A DNA stretch of 64,000 nt from DATIUV01 sp049322755. GTDB lineage: Bacteria > Pseudomonadota > Gammaproteobacteria > Burkholderiales > UBA6910. The notes under the pieces were generated by a model. The model worked only from the letters and a program-made list of their open reading frames with translations. It made no database searches and was not told the DNA's origin. The stretch lies in the NCBI GenBank assembly GCA_049322755.1, contig JBMOQX010000011.1, forward strand, positions 1 to 64,000, written 5' to 3'. Made by a program: the position numbers and the translations under genes. Shown here piece after piece: positions 26,380 through 35,007 of this stretch (position 1 is the first letter of the stretch; each line of letters opens with the position of its first letter).

Positions 26380-27726
26380 ATGGAACTCGCCACCAATACG
26401 CAGCAGGGGGAGGATTACGTCGCCCTGCTCAAGCGCGCGATGCCTTTCCAGGTCATGTCCAACGGCATGCTGGAGAAGATTGCGGCGGTCGCGCGACGCG
26501 TCGACTACAAGGCCGGGGAACGGATCTACGAGCGCGGCGAGCGCGCCGACGATCTCTACGTGATCGTGCGGGGGCAGGTGGAGCACATCCTGGGCCCGGG
26601 CGCCGGCGCCACCAACCTGCTGCGCAATCTGGGGGCGGGCGAAGTGTTCGGCTGGGCCGCCCTGCTGACGAGCCAGCCCTACCGGCTGGCCAGGGCCACC
26701 GCCTCGCAGGACACCGAGTGCCTGGCCATCAGCACGCAAACGCTGCTCAAGATCCTGGAGTCCGAGCCGGAGACCGGCAACGTGGTCATGAGCCGATTCG
26801 CCACCATGATCACGCGCGACTATTCGGTGCCCGACTGGATGGCCAAGGTGAAGGCGATCGAGCGGCGCCAGCAGCAGCAGCATATGACGGGCACCGCGCT
26901 CACGATGTATCGCCTCGCCCAGTGGATCAAGAGCCCGCGCCCTTACCTGATGTTCATCGGGTTCTCGCTGCTGCTCGGGTTCTGGTACCTGGCGGTGGAG
27001 GTGTGGAAGCTGCCGCGCTTCGAGCAGATGCCGGGGCTGACTTCCGTCGTGACGGAATGGGTGAGCAGGGACCCCGTCTATGGCCTATCCCTTTTCACAC
27101 CGGAATACTACCAGCACATCTGGGTCAGCATCCGCCGGGTGGGCATCGCGTTTTTCCTCGCCACCGCGCTGGGCGTGCCGCTGGGGCTTTTCCTGGGCTG
27201 GTCGCAGAAGTTCAAGGAATACGTTTTCCCGGTTTTCGAGATGCTGCGCCCGATCCCGATTCTCGCGTGGGTTCCGCTGGCGATCCTGATGTTCACGGGT
27301 CTGGAGACCCCGGTGATCTTCCTGGCGTTCCTGGCCTCGTTCTACGCGACGGCGCTCAACACCATGTTGGGCGTGCAGTCGATCGACGAGTCCTATTTCC
27401 GCGCCGGCTACTGTCTCGGCGCGAGCCGCTGGCAGGTTTTCCGGCACGTCATCGTGCCGGGCGCGATGCCCTACATCTTCACGGGACTGCAGATCTCCAT
27501 CGGCGTGTGCTGGTTCTCGCTGGTGGCGGCGGAAATGGTGTCGGGGCAGTTCGGCCTCGGCTATGTGATCAACAACTCGTACACCACCGTGCGCTATCCC
27601 ACGATCATCATCGGGATGGTGACGCTGGGGGCGGTGGGCTACGCCACCAGCGCGATGGTTCGGATCGCAGGAGACTACATGATGCAATGGCGGGTTCGTG
27701 AGCTGGCGCTGGGGGGGAACGCATGA
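26380..27726 (+). CDS. ABC permease with N-terminal cyclic-nucleotide-binding-like domain
   Basis: A 448-residue fusion. Residues about 15-135 form a CAP-effector-type barrel (YKAGERIYERGERADDLYVI; GEVFGWAALLTSQPYRLARA) with the same Trp-for-Glu change as its relatives. A linker with a Gln-rich patch (ERRQQQQHM) leads to a TauC/SsuC-type permease of about six spans (residues about 190-440), with an EAA loop around YCLGASRWQVFRHVIVPGAMP. Ordinary permeases of this family are about 250-270 residues and lack the extra domain. The barrel would face the cytoplasm next to the ATPases, well placed to gate import. Its stop overlaps the next gene (ATGATG at 27723). Confidence 0.92.
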   Translation: MELATNTQQGEDYVALLKRAMPFQVMSNGMLEKIAAVARRVDYKAGERIYERGERADDLYVIVRGQVEHILGPGAGATNLLRNLGAGEVFGWAALLTSQPYRLARATASQDTECLAISTQTLLKILESEPETGNVVMSRFATMITRDYSVPDWMAKVKAIERRQQQQHMTGTALTMYRLAQWIKSPRPYLMFIGFSLLLGFWYLAVEVWKLPRFEQMPGLTSVVTEWVSRDPVYGLSLFTPEYYQHIWVSIRRVGIAFFLATALGVPLGLFLGWSQKFKEYVFPVFEMLRPIPILAWVPLAILMFTGLETPVIFLAFLASFYATALNTMLGVQSIDESYFRAGYCLGASRWQVFRHVIVPGAMPYIFTGLQISIGVCWFSLVAAEMVSGQFGLGYVINNSYTTVRYPTIIIGMVTLGAVGYATSAMVRIAGDYMMQWRVRELALGGNA

Positions 27727-28586
27727 TGCGGGAACCGGCATCCAACTTCCAGCCGTCGAGCCGGACCGGCAAAGGGGCCATCCGCATCGACGACGTCGTC
27801 AAGATCTACGACCCGGAGGGGGCCGCGGTGATGGCGGTGGACCACTGCTCGCTGGACATCGCGCCGGGGGAAATCTGCATGATCGTGGGCCCGTCGGGTT
27901 GCGGCAAAACCACGCTGCTGAACGCGATCGCCGGATTCCACAGTATCAACTCCGGAACGATCCGCCTGGACGGCGAACTGTTGTGCGGCCCGGGCAAGCC
28001 CAAGGCCGAACCCGGGCCGGACCGCATCGTGGTGTTCCAGAACGGCGCGCTGTTCCCCTGGAAAACCGTCCTCGACAACGTCGCCTTCGGGCCGGTGATG
28101 CAGGGCAAGCTGTCCCAGAAGGAAGCGTACGAGAAGGCGCGGAGCATGATGGCCGACGCCGGTCTCTCGGGCACCGAGCACAATTTTCCCGGCGAGATCT
28201 CGTCCGGCGTGCGGCGCCGGGTGGAGATCGTGCGCGCGCTGATGAACGATCCCAAGGTGCTGCTGCTGGACGAGCCCTACCGGGCGCTGGATTCGCTCAC
28301 CAAGTCGGTGATGCACGAAGCGCTGCTGGAGATCTATTACAAGAACCAGGTCACCATTTTCTTCATCACCCATGATCTGGAAGAGGCGATCTTCCTCGGG
28401 CACCGCGTGGTGATCATGACCACCCGGCCGTGCAAGCCGAAGAAGGTCCTGGAGGTGGACATTCCCCATCCGCGTGACTATGGCGTGCTGACCACGCCGC
28501 GTTTCCGGGAACTCATGGACGAGACCATCGAGGCCGTGCACGAGGAGGCCCTCAAGGCCTTCCAGGCCGGCGAGAAGGAAGGCTGA
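27723..28586 (+). CDS. ABC transporter ATPase 1, degenerate signature
   Basis: A 287-residue nucleotide-binding subunit of the NitT/TauT family. Walker A GPSGCGKTT (56-64), Q-loop Q106, Walker B LLLDEP with Asp183 and Glu184, D-loop ALD and H-loop His217 (FFITHDLEEA) are intact. The signature loop, normally LSGGQ, reads ISSGV (159-163). In a dimer with the second ATPase (29444-30334) this weakens only one of the two ATP sites. The start overlaps the permease stop. Confidence 0.92.
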   Translation: MMREPASNFQPSSRTGKGAIRIDDVVKIYDPEGAAVMAVDHCSLDIAPGEICMIVGPSGCGKTTLLNAIAGFHSINSGTIRLDGELLCGPGKPKAEPGPDRIVVFQNGALFPWKTVLDNVAFGPVMQGKLSQKEAYEKARSMMADAGLSGTEHNFPGEISSGVRRRVEIVRALMNDPKVLLLDEPYRALDSLTKSVMHEALLEIYYKNQVTIFFITHDLEEAIFLGHRVVIMTTRPCKPKKVLEVDIPHPRDYGVLTTPRFRELMDETIEAVHEEALKAFQAGEKEG

Positions 28587-28599
28587 GCGGGAGAGCGCT

Positions 28600-29427
28600 A
28601 TGGACCGGCTTACTGCAATCCGGAAGTTCATATTCAGCCGCACCGTTTTTCGCGGCATCGTGTCGGTGGTGGTGTTCCTGGTGATCTGGGAACTGGGGTC
28701 GAAATCGAAGGACTGGTTCGGGTTCACCACGCCCTGGATCGGCGCGGTGCCGGCGCCCACCGACGTCATCGCGGCATGGAGCGGGCTGATCACCGACGCG
28801 GGGTACTGGCAGAGCTGGTACATGAGCACGCTGCGGGTGCTGGGGGGGTTTCTCGCCGCCATGGTGATCGGCATTCCGTTCGGCCTGATGATGGCGATCA
28901 GCCGCCCGGCCTACGGGGTGCTGTTCCCGCCGTTCGAGGTGCTGCGGCCGATTCCGCCGCTCGCCTGGGTGCCGGCCTCCATCATCTTCTGGCCGACGCA
29001 GGAACTGTCAATTACTTTCGTGACTTTCCTGGGCGCCTTCTACACCATTGTGATCAACGTGCTGGGCGGCGCAAAATCCATCGACGTGCGCTATTTCCAG
29101 GCGGCGCGCTCGATGGGCGCGAGCGGCTGGGACGTGTTCCGCCGCATCATCCTGCCGGGCACCATCCCGTCGATCGCGGTCGGGTCCGCGGTGGGCATGG
29201 GGATCACCTGGGAAGTGGTGGTGGCGGCGGAAATGATTTCCGGCGGGGGCAGTTCCATGGGGGGCGCCGGCGGTGGCCTCGGATTTTTCATCTGGAACTC
29301 CTACGTCGGCGGTTCCTACGAGCAGATCGTGGTCGGAATGATCTCGATCGGCATCGCAGGCTACATATCGAGCGAAGTGCTGCGCAGGGTCGGCGAGCGG
29401 TCGACGCCGTGGCTGCGCACGCGTTGA
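28600..29427 (+). CDS. ABC transporter permease 2, TauC/SsuC type
   Basis: A 275-residue permease with about six membrane spans and the EAA-type coupling loop ARSMGASGWDVFRRIILPG. A Gly-rich loop (SGGGSSMGGAGGGLGF) precedes the last spans. It lacks the extra N-terminal domain of its partner at 26380-27726, so the membrane part of the transporter is probably a heterodimer of the two permeases. It lies 13 bases after ATPase 1 and 16 before ATPase 2. Confidence 0.93.
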   Translation: MDRLTAIRKFIFSRTVFRGIVSVVVFLVIWELGSKSKDWFGFTTPWIGAVPAPTDVIAAWSGLITDAGYWQSWYMSTLRVLGGFLAAMVIGIPFGLMMAISRPAYGVLFPPFEVLRPIPPLAWVPASIIFWPTQELSITFVTFLGAFYTIVINVLGGAKSIDVRYFQAARSMGASGWDVFRRIILPGTIPSIAVGSAVGMGITWEVVVAAEMISGGGSSMGGAGGGLGFFIWNSYVGGSYEQIVVGMISIGIAGYISSEVLRRVGERSTPWLRTR

Positions 29428-29443
29428 AGAATCGGGGGCGGCA

Positions 29444-30334
29444 ATGGCATCGGTACTGAAGCAGACGGACAAGTCCATGACCCTGGCCAAGGCCCAGTCG
29501 GGCGAGATCGAGGTCACCAACGTCTGCAAGAATTATGGCGAGCAGCAGTTCAGCAAGGAGGTGGTGAAGGATTGCTCGTTCACCGTGCAGCGCAGCAGGC
29601 TGACGGTGATGATCGGCCCGTCCGGCTGCGGCAAGAGCACGCTGATCCGCCTGCTGGCCGGCTTCGAGCGCCCCACCAGCGGTTCGATCACGATCGACGG
29701 CAAGCCCGTGAGCGGGCCGGGCCGGGACCGTCTGGTGGTATTCCAGGAGACGGCGCTGTTCCCCTGGATGACCACCTACGAAAACATCATGTACGGACCC
29801 CGCGCCCGCGGCGAGGACGACGCCAAGGCCAGGGAGATGGCGGAGTTCCTGCTGAACAAGGTGGGCCTGATGCAGTTCCGGAAGAAATATCCCAGCCAGC
29901 TTTCGGGCGGCATGCAGCGGCGCTGCGAGCTGGCGCGGGCCATGATCAACAATCCGTCGGTGATGATCCTGGACGAGCCGTTCCGCGGCCTCGATGCCAT
30001 GACCAAGGAACTGATGTGGGAGTACTACGCCGCGCTGTTCGAGGAGAGCCGGCGCACCAACTTCTTCGTCACCACCGACATCGACGAGGCGATTTTCCTC
30101 GCCGATCGGCTGCTGATCATGACCAACATTCCGACCCGGGTGCGCGCGGTACTGGAGGTGGACATTCCGCGGCCGCGCAGTCTCAAGAACATCATCGAGG
30201 ACGACCGCGCCAACGACGTGAAGATGGAGGCGCTGTCCCTGCTGCACGAGGAGGCGATGAAATCCTTCGCCGGCGGCAGCAAGGCGGCGGCGGACTTCGT
30301 CGACGCCTACACGCGCCGCATCGCGAGGCGCTGA
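29444..30334 (+). CDS. ABC transporter ATPase 2, H-loop His replaced
   Basis: A 296-residue NitT/TauT-type ATPase. Walker A GPSGCGKST (58-66), Q-loop Q101, a canonical signature LSGGM (153-157) and Walker B MILDEP with Asp177 and Glu178 are all present. The H-loop is changed: FFVTTDIDEA has Thr211 where His is expected. The defect is complementary to that of ATPase 1 (bad signature, good H-loop), so a mixed dimer would have one complete and one doubly defective ATP site. Confidence 0.92.
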   Translation: MASVLKQTDKSMTLAKAQSGEIEVTNVCKNYGEQQFSKEVVKDCSFTVQRSRLTVMIGPSGCGKSTLIRLLAGFERPTSGSITIDGKPVSGPGRDRLVVFQETALFPWMTTYENIMYGPRARGEDDAKAREMAEFLLNKVGLMQFRKKYPSQLSGGMQRRCELARAMINNPSVMILDEPFRGLDAMTKELMWEYYAALFEESRRTNFFVTTDIDEAIFLADRLLIMTNIPTRVRAVLEVDIPRPRSLKNIIEDDRANDVKMEALSLLHEEAMKSFAGGSKAAADFVDAYTRRIARR

Positions 30335-30349
30335 GCCCGGATTCAGCGC

Positions 30350-30544
30350 ATGCTGGGGTGGCTGCTCAACCGGGAAGTGGTGATCGGCCTGGCCATCCTG
30401 GGCGCCATCATGGTGGCGTCCGCCTCGCTGCTGGCGGGCCGTCTCGGCCCGGCACGGGCCGTCTGGCTCAACCGCGCGGGCTACACCGTCACCGGCGTGA
30501 GCGTGCTGATATTCATCGTCGTCGGTTTCATGGGGCCGCGTTGA
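30350..30544 (+). CDS. small two-span membrane protein
   Basis: A 64-residue protein with two predicted membrane helices (about 10-28 and 42-60) joined by a short basic loop. It follows the second ATPase by 15 bases and precedes folD by 28, so it belongs to the operon. I do not recognise a family; an accessory subunit of the transporter is possible but unproved. Confidence 0.65.
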   Translation: MLGWLLNREVVIGLAILGAIMVASASLLAGRLGPARAVWLNRAGYTVTGVSVLIFIVVGFMGPR

Positions 30545-30572
30545 GGCGGCTTCGGCCACAGGAGAGCAAGGC

Positions 30573-31460
30573 GTGAGTGCAAAGATCATCGACGGCAATG
30601 CGGTTGCCGCCAAAGTGCGGGCCGACTACCGCGAGCGGGTGCAGAAGCTGGCCGCCCTGGGTATCGTTCCGGGACTCGCGGTGGTGATCGTGGGCGACAA
30701 CCCGGCGTCCAAGGTCTACGTCGGCAAGAAAGCCAAGGCCTGCCAGGACATCGGCATGCATTCCGAAGTGTGCCAGTTCCCGGCGGACGCACCGCAGGAC
30801 GAGGTGCTCAAGCGCATCCGCGCGCTCAACGCCGACCCCTCGATCCACGGCATCATCGTCCAGCTGCCGCTGCCGGCGCATTACGACATGCGCCAGTTGC
30901 TGGAGGCCATCGATCGCGACAAGGACGTGGACGGCTTCCATCTGTACAACGTCGGCGGCCTCGTCACCGGCGGCACCGTGTTCCCGCCCTGCACGCCCTA
31001 CGGCGTGCAGGTGCTGCTGGAGCACACCGGGATTCCGATCGAGGGCCAGAACGTGGTGGTGGTGGGCGCCAGCAACATCGTCGGCAAGCCCATGGCCCTC
31101 ATGCTGCTGGCGAAGGAGGCGACGGTTGCCATCTGCCACATCAAGACCCGCGACCTGGCGCAATTCACCATCCTGGCCGACATCCTGGTGGTGGCGGCCG
31201 GCAAGCCGGGCCTGATCACGGCGCCGATGGTGAAGCACGGCGCGGTGGTGATCGACGTCGGCATCAACCGGCTGCCGGACGGCCGCCTCGTAGGCGACGT
31301 CGATTTCGGCAAGGTGAAGGAAAAGGCGTCGTGGATCACGCCGGTGCCCGGCGGCGTCGGCCCCATGACCGTCACCATGCTGCTGGGCAATACCCTGGCG
31401 GCCGCCGAGCGTCAGGCCGAGCGTGCCGCCGCGCGCTCCGGCGCCGCTGCGGCGGTCTGA
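30573..31460 (+). CDS. folD: methylenetetrahydrofolate dehydrogenase/cyclohydrolase FolD
   Basis: A 295-residue bifunctional enzyme that turns 5,10-methylene-THF into 10-formyl-THF. Family signatures are seen: catalytic Lys in YVGKKAKACQDIGM, PSIHGIIVQLPLP, KDVDGF, the cofactor loop VVGASNIVGKP and PVPGGVGPMTVTML. Its place as last gene of an oxygenase/transport operon is unusual for a housekeeping gene and suggests that the oxygenase releases a C1 unit carried on folate. Confidence 0.96.
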   Translation: MSAKIIDGNAVAAKVRADYRERVQKLAALGIVPGLAVVIVGDNPASKVYVGKKAKACQDIGMHSEVCQFPADAPQDEVLKRIRALNADPSIHGIIVQLPLPAHYDMRQLLEAIDRDKDVDGFHLYNVGGLVTGGTVFPPCTPYGVQVLLEHTGIPIEGQNVVVVGASNIVGKPMALMLLAKEATVAICHIKTRDLAQFTILADILVVAAGKPGLITAPMVKHGAVVIDVGINRLPDGRLVGDVDFGKVKEKASWITPVPGGVGPMTVTMLLGNTLAAAERQAERAAARSGAAAAV

Positions 31461-31674
31461 GGACCTGCAGTGCCCGCCGCGGGACGGCGGCGATCCTGAC
31501 CCGCGAAGGACGTGCGCCACGCCAAGGCGCGGATCGTCCGCCCGCTGCCTGCCGGGTGTCCGGGGCGCCGAGCCCTTGCCCCCGCTTGACTTCCCGGGAG
31601 TAAGGGCCGGCGCCCTTCGCGTGCGATCCCTCTCGGAGCCGCGTTTGCGCCGCTCCGGCCCCCCGGGGGCGCCT

Positions 31675-32136
31675 CTACAGCGGGACGTGGTAGCCCCAGC
31701 CCAGGTCGCGGGTGCTGAGTTTCACCCGCCGCTCCTTGAGCCGCAGCGTGTCGCCGTCGATGGCGACGGTGTCTTCGTATCGGCCCACGGCGAACAGGCT
31801 GGTGGCGCCACCGTCCAGGCTGGTCCTGAAGATCTGAAACGCCGAGGTCACCTTCGCCGTCTCCCCGTTCATCTCCACCCGGTAGATGACGGCGTTGCGA
31901 GTCAGCGGCGAGTGGTCGCTGTTGTGCTTGGGCAGCATCTTCAGCAGGAACTCCTCGAACTCCTTCCGGTCCCGGTCCATCCAGGTCATCTCCTGGCGGA
32001 TCTCCGGACTGTAGGCGGCGATCTCGTAGTGGAACTCCGGATCGCAGAGCGCCATGAAGCCGGGGTAGTCGCCGTCGTCCATCAGCATGCAGGTCGAGTA
32101 GACGAATTCCTCGACGCGGGTCCTGTCAGCGTGCAT
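31675..32136 (-). CDS. Rieske oxygenase small subunit, second copy
   Basis: A 153-residue beta subunit of the same family and length as 22751-23212, sharing the patterns VEEFVYSTCMLMDDGDYPGF, SDHSPLTRNAVIYRVEMN and a C-terminal LSTRDLGWGYHVPL. It is the second gene of a minus-strand pair with the large subunit at 32161-33384, 24 bases apart. It faces the end of the main operon across 214 bases without any clear terminator. Confidence 0.92.
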   Translation of the reverse strand: MHADRTRVEEFVYSTCMLMDDGDYPGFMALCDPEFHYEIAAYSPEIRQEMTWMDRDRKEFEEFLLKMLPKHNSDHSPLTRNAVIYRVEMNGETAKVTSAFQIFRTSLDGGATSLFAVGRYEDTVAIDGDTLRLKERRVKLSTRDLGWGYHVPL

Positions 32137-32160
32137 CGTCGGTCTCCTTGAGTGATGAGG

Positions 32161-33384
32161 TCAGGCCGCCCGGCTCTCGGCGCCGGGCTTGGCGAGCGGT
32201 TGCGCCGGGCTGCGGCCCATGCGCCGGCCCCACTCGGCGATGTAGTGACGCATGCCGATTTCGTCGTGGATGGTGGCATCCTCCTCGCGCGCCTGGAGCA
32301 CGAACATCGCCTCGGAGTCGCGCGCCATGGCGACGCCCTGGCCGGAGGAAGCCAGCAGATCCTCGTGCAGGTTGCGGCCGAAGGGACCCCAGATGGTGGC
32401 GGCGTCGCGCTGGCGCTGGCGGCGTTCCTGCGGCGTGTCGCGCTTGAGCCCCAGCGCGCGGAACTCGAGGATCACCCGGTCCGGCGCCAGCGGGATGTAG
32501 CTGTCGATGCGCAGCACCGACGTGCGCAGGTTGAGGGTGATGGCCGGAAACAGGTCGGCCAGCTTCCAGCCGTTGGACGGCAGGTGGGGCCAGCCCAGCT
32601 CCTTGGAATGGCCGCTGCCGGCGTAGGCGCCGTAGTTGACGTTCATCGAGCCGACGGTGGCGTGACCGTTGGGATACCCGGTGTACCTGCGCTGAAAGTA
32701 GCCGGACTTGGGATCCAGCATGCCGGTGATGCGGTTATAGACGTGCAGGTAGTCGTGGTAGAACTCGCTGTTGGTGTCGTGGATCAGCTTGTAGTTGGTG
32801 TTGAGCGTGGCCTGGTAGTACCAGAAGGTTTCCATCGGCTCGGCGGTCAGCTCCGGCAGCATGTAGTCCAGCGCCTCGCCGATGTAGGCAGCGAGCGGCT
32901 CGCAGTTGTCGTCCAGGTTGACCCAGACGAAGCCGCCGTAGGCCACTTCGGTACGCACTTGCTTGAGGCTCAGGTTTTCCTTGCACACGCGGTCCTGGTA
33001 GCCCTCCTTGCCGCGCGGAATGTCGACGCACTCGCCGTAACCGTTGAACGCCCACTGGTGGAAGATGCACACCAGGTTCTTGGCGCTGCCCGATGGATCG
33101 TAGGTGATGAGATTGCCGCGATGGGGGCAGACGTTGTAGAAGGTGCGCACCTGGCCGTCCTGGCCGCGCACGATCACCAGCGGCGTCCCGCCCGGGTGCC
33201 GGTAACTGCGGTAGTCGCCGGGGTTGGCGAGCTCGCTCTCGTGGCAGGCGAGGTGCCACACCTTGCGAAAAATCTTCTCCTGCTCCTCGGCGAACAACTC
33301 GTCGCTGGAGTAGACGACGGGGTCCACGTAGTGGGTGGGTGGAAGATTCGGCCGTTTCAGCCATTCAGTCGTGTTTCGAGCCAT
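32161..33384 (-). CDS. Rieske oxygenase large subunit, second copy
   Basis: A 407-residue paralogue of the large subunit at 21470-22690. Rieske ligands are C86-x-H88 and C106-x2-H109; the iron site again has the short form E207-x2-H210-x3-H214. The ATG at 33384 has an AAGGAGG site; an earlier ATG would add 13 unlikely residues. No reductase or ferredoxin gene accompanies this pair, so it must borrow electrons from the first operon. Duplicate oxygenase sets are known in methanesulfonate users. A strong sigma-54 promoter lies 67 bases upstream. Confidence 0.9.
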   Translation of the reverse strand: MARNTTEWLKRPNLPPTHYVDPVVYSSDELFAEEQEKIFRKVWHLACHESELANPGDYRSYRHPGGTPLVIVRGQDGQVRTFYNVCPHRGNLITYDPSGSAKNLVCIFHQWAFNGYGECVDIPRGKEGYQDRVCKENLSLKQVRTEVAYGGFVWVNLDDNCEPLAAYIGEALDYMLPELTAEPMETFWYYQATLNTNYKLIHDTNSEFYHDYLHVYNRITGMLDPKSGYFQRRYTGYPNGHATVGSMNVNYGAYAGSGHSKELGWPHLPSNGWKLADLFPAITLNLRTSVLRIDSYIPLAPDRVILEFRALGLKRDTPQERRQRQRDAATIWGPFGRNLHEDLLASSGQGVAMARDSEAMFVLQAREEDATIHDEIGMRHYIAEWGRRMGRSPAQPLAKPGAESRAA

Positions 33385-33450
33385 CTCCGTCCTCCTTGTT
33401 TGAGAACAAAAACCAATAACCATTTAATAACAATGGTCATTGACAGCTCT

Positions 33451-33467
33451 CGCATAGTGCGTGCCAG
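33451..33467 (-). promoter_or_regulatory. sigma-54 promoter of oxygenase pair 2
   Basis: Read on the minus strand, CTGGCACG-CACT-ATGCG has GG-N10-GC spacing and matches the -24/-12 consensus at almost every defined position. It lies about 70 bases before the large-subunit start, with an activator repeat 75-100 bases further upstream. Confidence 0.75.
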
Positions 33468-33541
33468 ACGGGACGAATGCCGGCAACCAGGTGATTCGAT
33501 GGAGAACTTGAGTACCGGGATGCAGACCGGTCCGGGATCCC

Positions 33542-33556
33542 GTTTCCCTGCGAAAC
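33542..33556. promoter_or_regulatory. GTTTCS-N3-SGAAAC activator site before oxygenase pair 2
   Basis: GTTTCC-CTG-CGAAAC, a 15-bp inverted repeat of the same form as those at 21306, 37313, 43926 and 44056. A CGAAAC half-site follows at 33564-33569. It lies some 75-105 bases upstream of the sigma-54 element. Confidence 0.65.
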
Positions 33557-33601
33557 GCGAATTCGAAACGCAGTGTGCCCAGCGCCACGCCGGCACCGAC
33601 G

Positions 33602-34792
33602 TCAGGGATCCAGGCGGGGCAGCCGGCGCAGCGGATCGTAATACGGCAGACGGGCCACCCGGGCAGCGAGCCCGTAGCCGAGTTCGACCCGGGTTCCCGG
33701 GTGGCGGTCGCTCCAGTCGACGAAGCCCAGGCCCAGCGTCTCGCCATGGAGCGCGGAAACTGCGGCACTGGTCAGGACGCCGCGGCCCGGCGTCGCGTGT
33801 CTCAGGGGGAGCTGCATGGCGAGCGGCAGCGCCGGCGCCCGATCCGGCCGCGGCATCGGCCGCAAGCCCACCAGCATGCGTCGCGGAGGCCGGCGACCGC
33901 GCGCCCGCAGCGCCGCCGCCCCGCGGAAGGCACCCGCGGGGTCCGCGAGCCGCGCGTAGCCCAGCTCGGCGGGCGTGACCCGGTGGCGCAGCTCGCGCGA
34001 GAACAGCACGAAGCCCGACTCGATGCGCAGGGCGTCGGCGGCGTCGAATCCGCACTCCCTTGCGTCAAGCTCCGAACCGGCTTCGCACAGGGTGCGCCAC
34101 AGCCGAGCGCCGGCGGCGGTGTCGACGAAGATCTCGTACCCCAGCTCGCCGGTGTAGCCGAGGCGGGCGATCCGGCAATCCAGCCCGGCCACGCGGAGGC
34201 CGCCGAAACGGAAGTAGCCCGGCAGCGAGGACGCGCCGCAACGGCGCAGCAGCCAGGCGCTGGCGGGCCCCTGTACGGCGGCGACGGCGAAGCTTCCGGA
34301 GAGGTCCCGCAATTGCACGTCGAAACCGGCCGCGACCGCTTCGACATGGCTGCGGTCGCTGGGGCGGCCGCTGACCAGCCAGTAGCGGCCGTCGTCGAAC
34401 CGCCACAGGGTGGCGTCGACGAATACGGTGCCGTCGTCGTCAAGCAGCAGCGTGTAGGCGATCCGCCCCGGCCGCAGCGAGCCGGCGTCCCGGGTCTGCA
34501 CGCGGTCGAGAAAGGCGCGTGCGCCGGCGCCCGCCACCTCGAACACCGCCATGAAAGAGAAATCGTAGAGCCCTGCGGCGCGGCGAGTCGCCAGCTGCTC
34601 GCCGGCGGGATCGTCGAAGCGCGACGGCACCCGGAATCCGGGCGTCACCTCGGCCAGCGGTATGCCCCGCGCGCGGAACGCGGCGGTAAGGGGCGATTCG
34701 GCTGCGGGTTGCGAAGCCACCGGTGGCGTAATTTGCGCTTTGGATCGCGACTGTGACGTTGATTGTCGCCCATGCCCGGGATCCGCTCCCAC
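33602..34792 (-). CDS. GcvT-family folate-binding aminomethyltransferase/demethylase-like protein
   Basis: A 396-residue protein of the GcvT/YgfZ fold: ARRAAGLYDFSFMAVFEVAG at about 65-85, RIAYTLLLDDDGTVFVDATL in the folate pocket, a RLGYTGELGYEIFVD stretch and the C-terminal barrel (RGVLTSAAVSALHGETLGLGF). Members move one-carbon groups from glycine, dimethylglycine, dimethylsulfoniopropionate and others to THF. Here, between a Rieske oxygenase and a PanB-like gene, it probably handles C1 units, but the donor is unknown. The start GTG at 34792 may be early; the family-like part begins near residue 35. Confidence 0.85.
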   Translation of the reverse strand: MGADPGHGRQSTSQSRSKAQITPPVASQPAAESPLTAAFRARGIPLAEVTPGFRVPSRFDDPAGEQLATRRAAGLYDFSFMAVFEVAGAGARAFLDRVQTRDAGSLRPGRIAYTLLLDDDGTVFVDATLWRFDDGRYWLVSGRPSDRSHVEAVAAGFDVQLRDLSGSFAVAAVQGPASAWLLRRCGASSLPGYFRFGGLRVAGLDCRIARLGYTGELGYEIFVDTAAGARLWRTLCEAGSELDARECGFDAADALRIESGFVLFSRELRHRVTPAELGYARLADPAGAFRGAAALRARGRRPPRRMLVGLRPMPRPDRAPALPLAMQLPLRHATPGRGVLTSAAVSALHGETLGLGFVDWSDRHPGTRVELGYGLAARVARLPYYDPLRRLPRLDP

Positions 34793-34827
34793 GCGCGACG
34801 AGCGGCAGCGTTGGTCCCGAGGGCTAA

Positions 34828-34937
34828 TTTACCGCAGAGGCGCCGAGACGCGGAGAAAGGCCCTATCGAAGGGCGCGCCCGCGCGGTCGAGTTCCGGTGT
34901 CGTTTTCTCCCGGCGCCTCCGCGCCTGCGCGGTGAGA
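34828..34937. repeat. ACCGCAGAGG-type dispersed hairpin repeat, copy 1
   Basis: The left arm TTTACCGCAGAGGCGCCGAG (from 34828) is matched by an inverted right arm ending CGCCTGCGCGGTGAGA (to 34937), with about 45 bases between. The design resembles the element at 56211-56338. It fills the gap before the TauE gene and codes for nothing visible. Confidence 0.6.
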
Positions 34938-35007
34938 ACAGCGCTTCCCCGTTTGGCGCGGCGTGCGTGGAGCCCCACGCCGGGCTGCGCCTGGCCGACG
35001 CCGGGCT

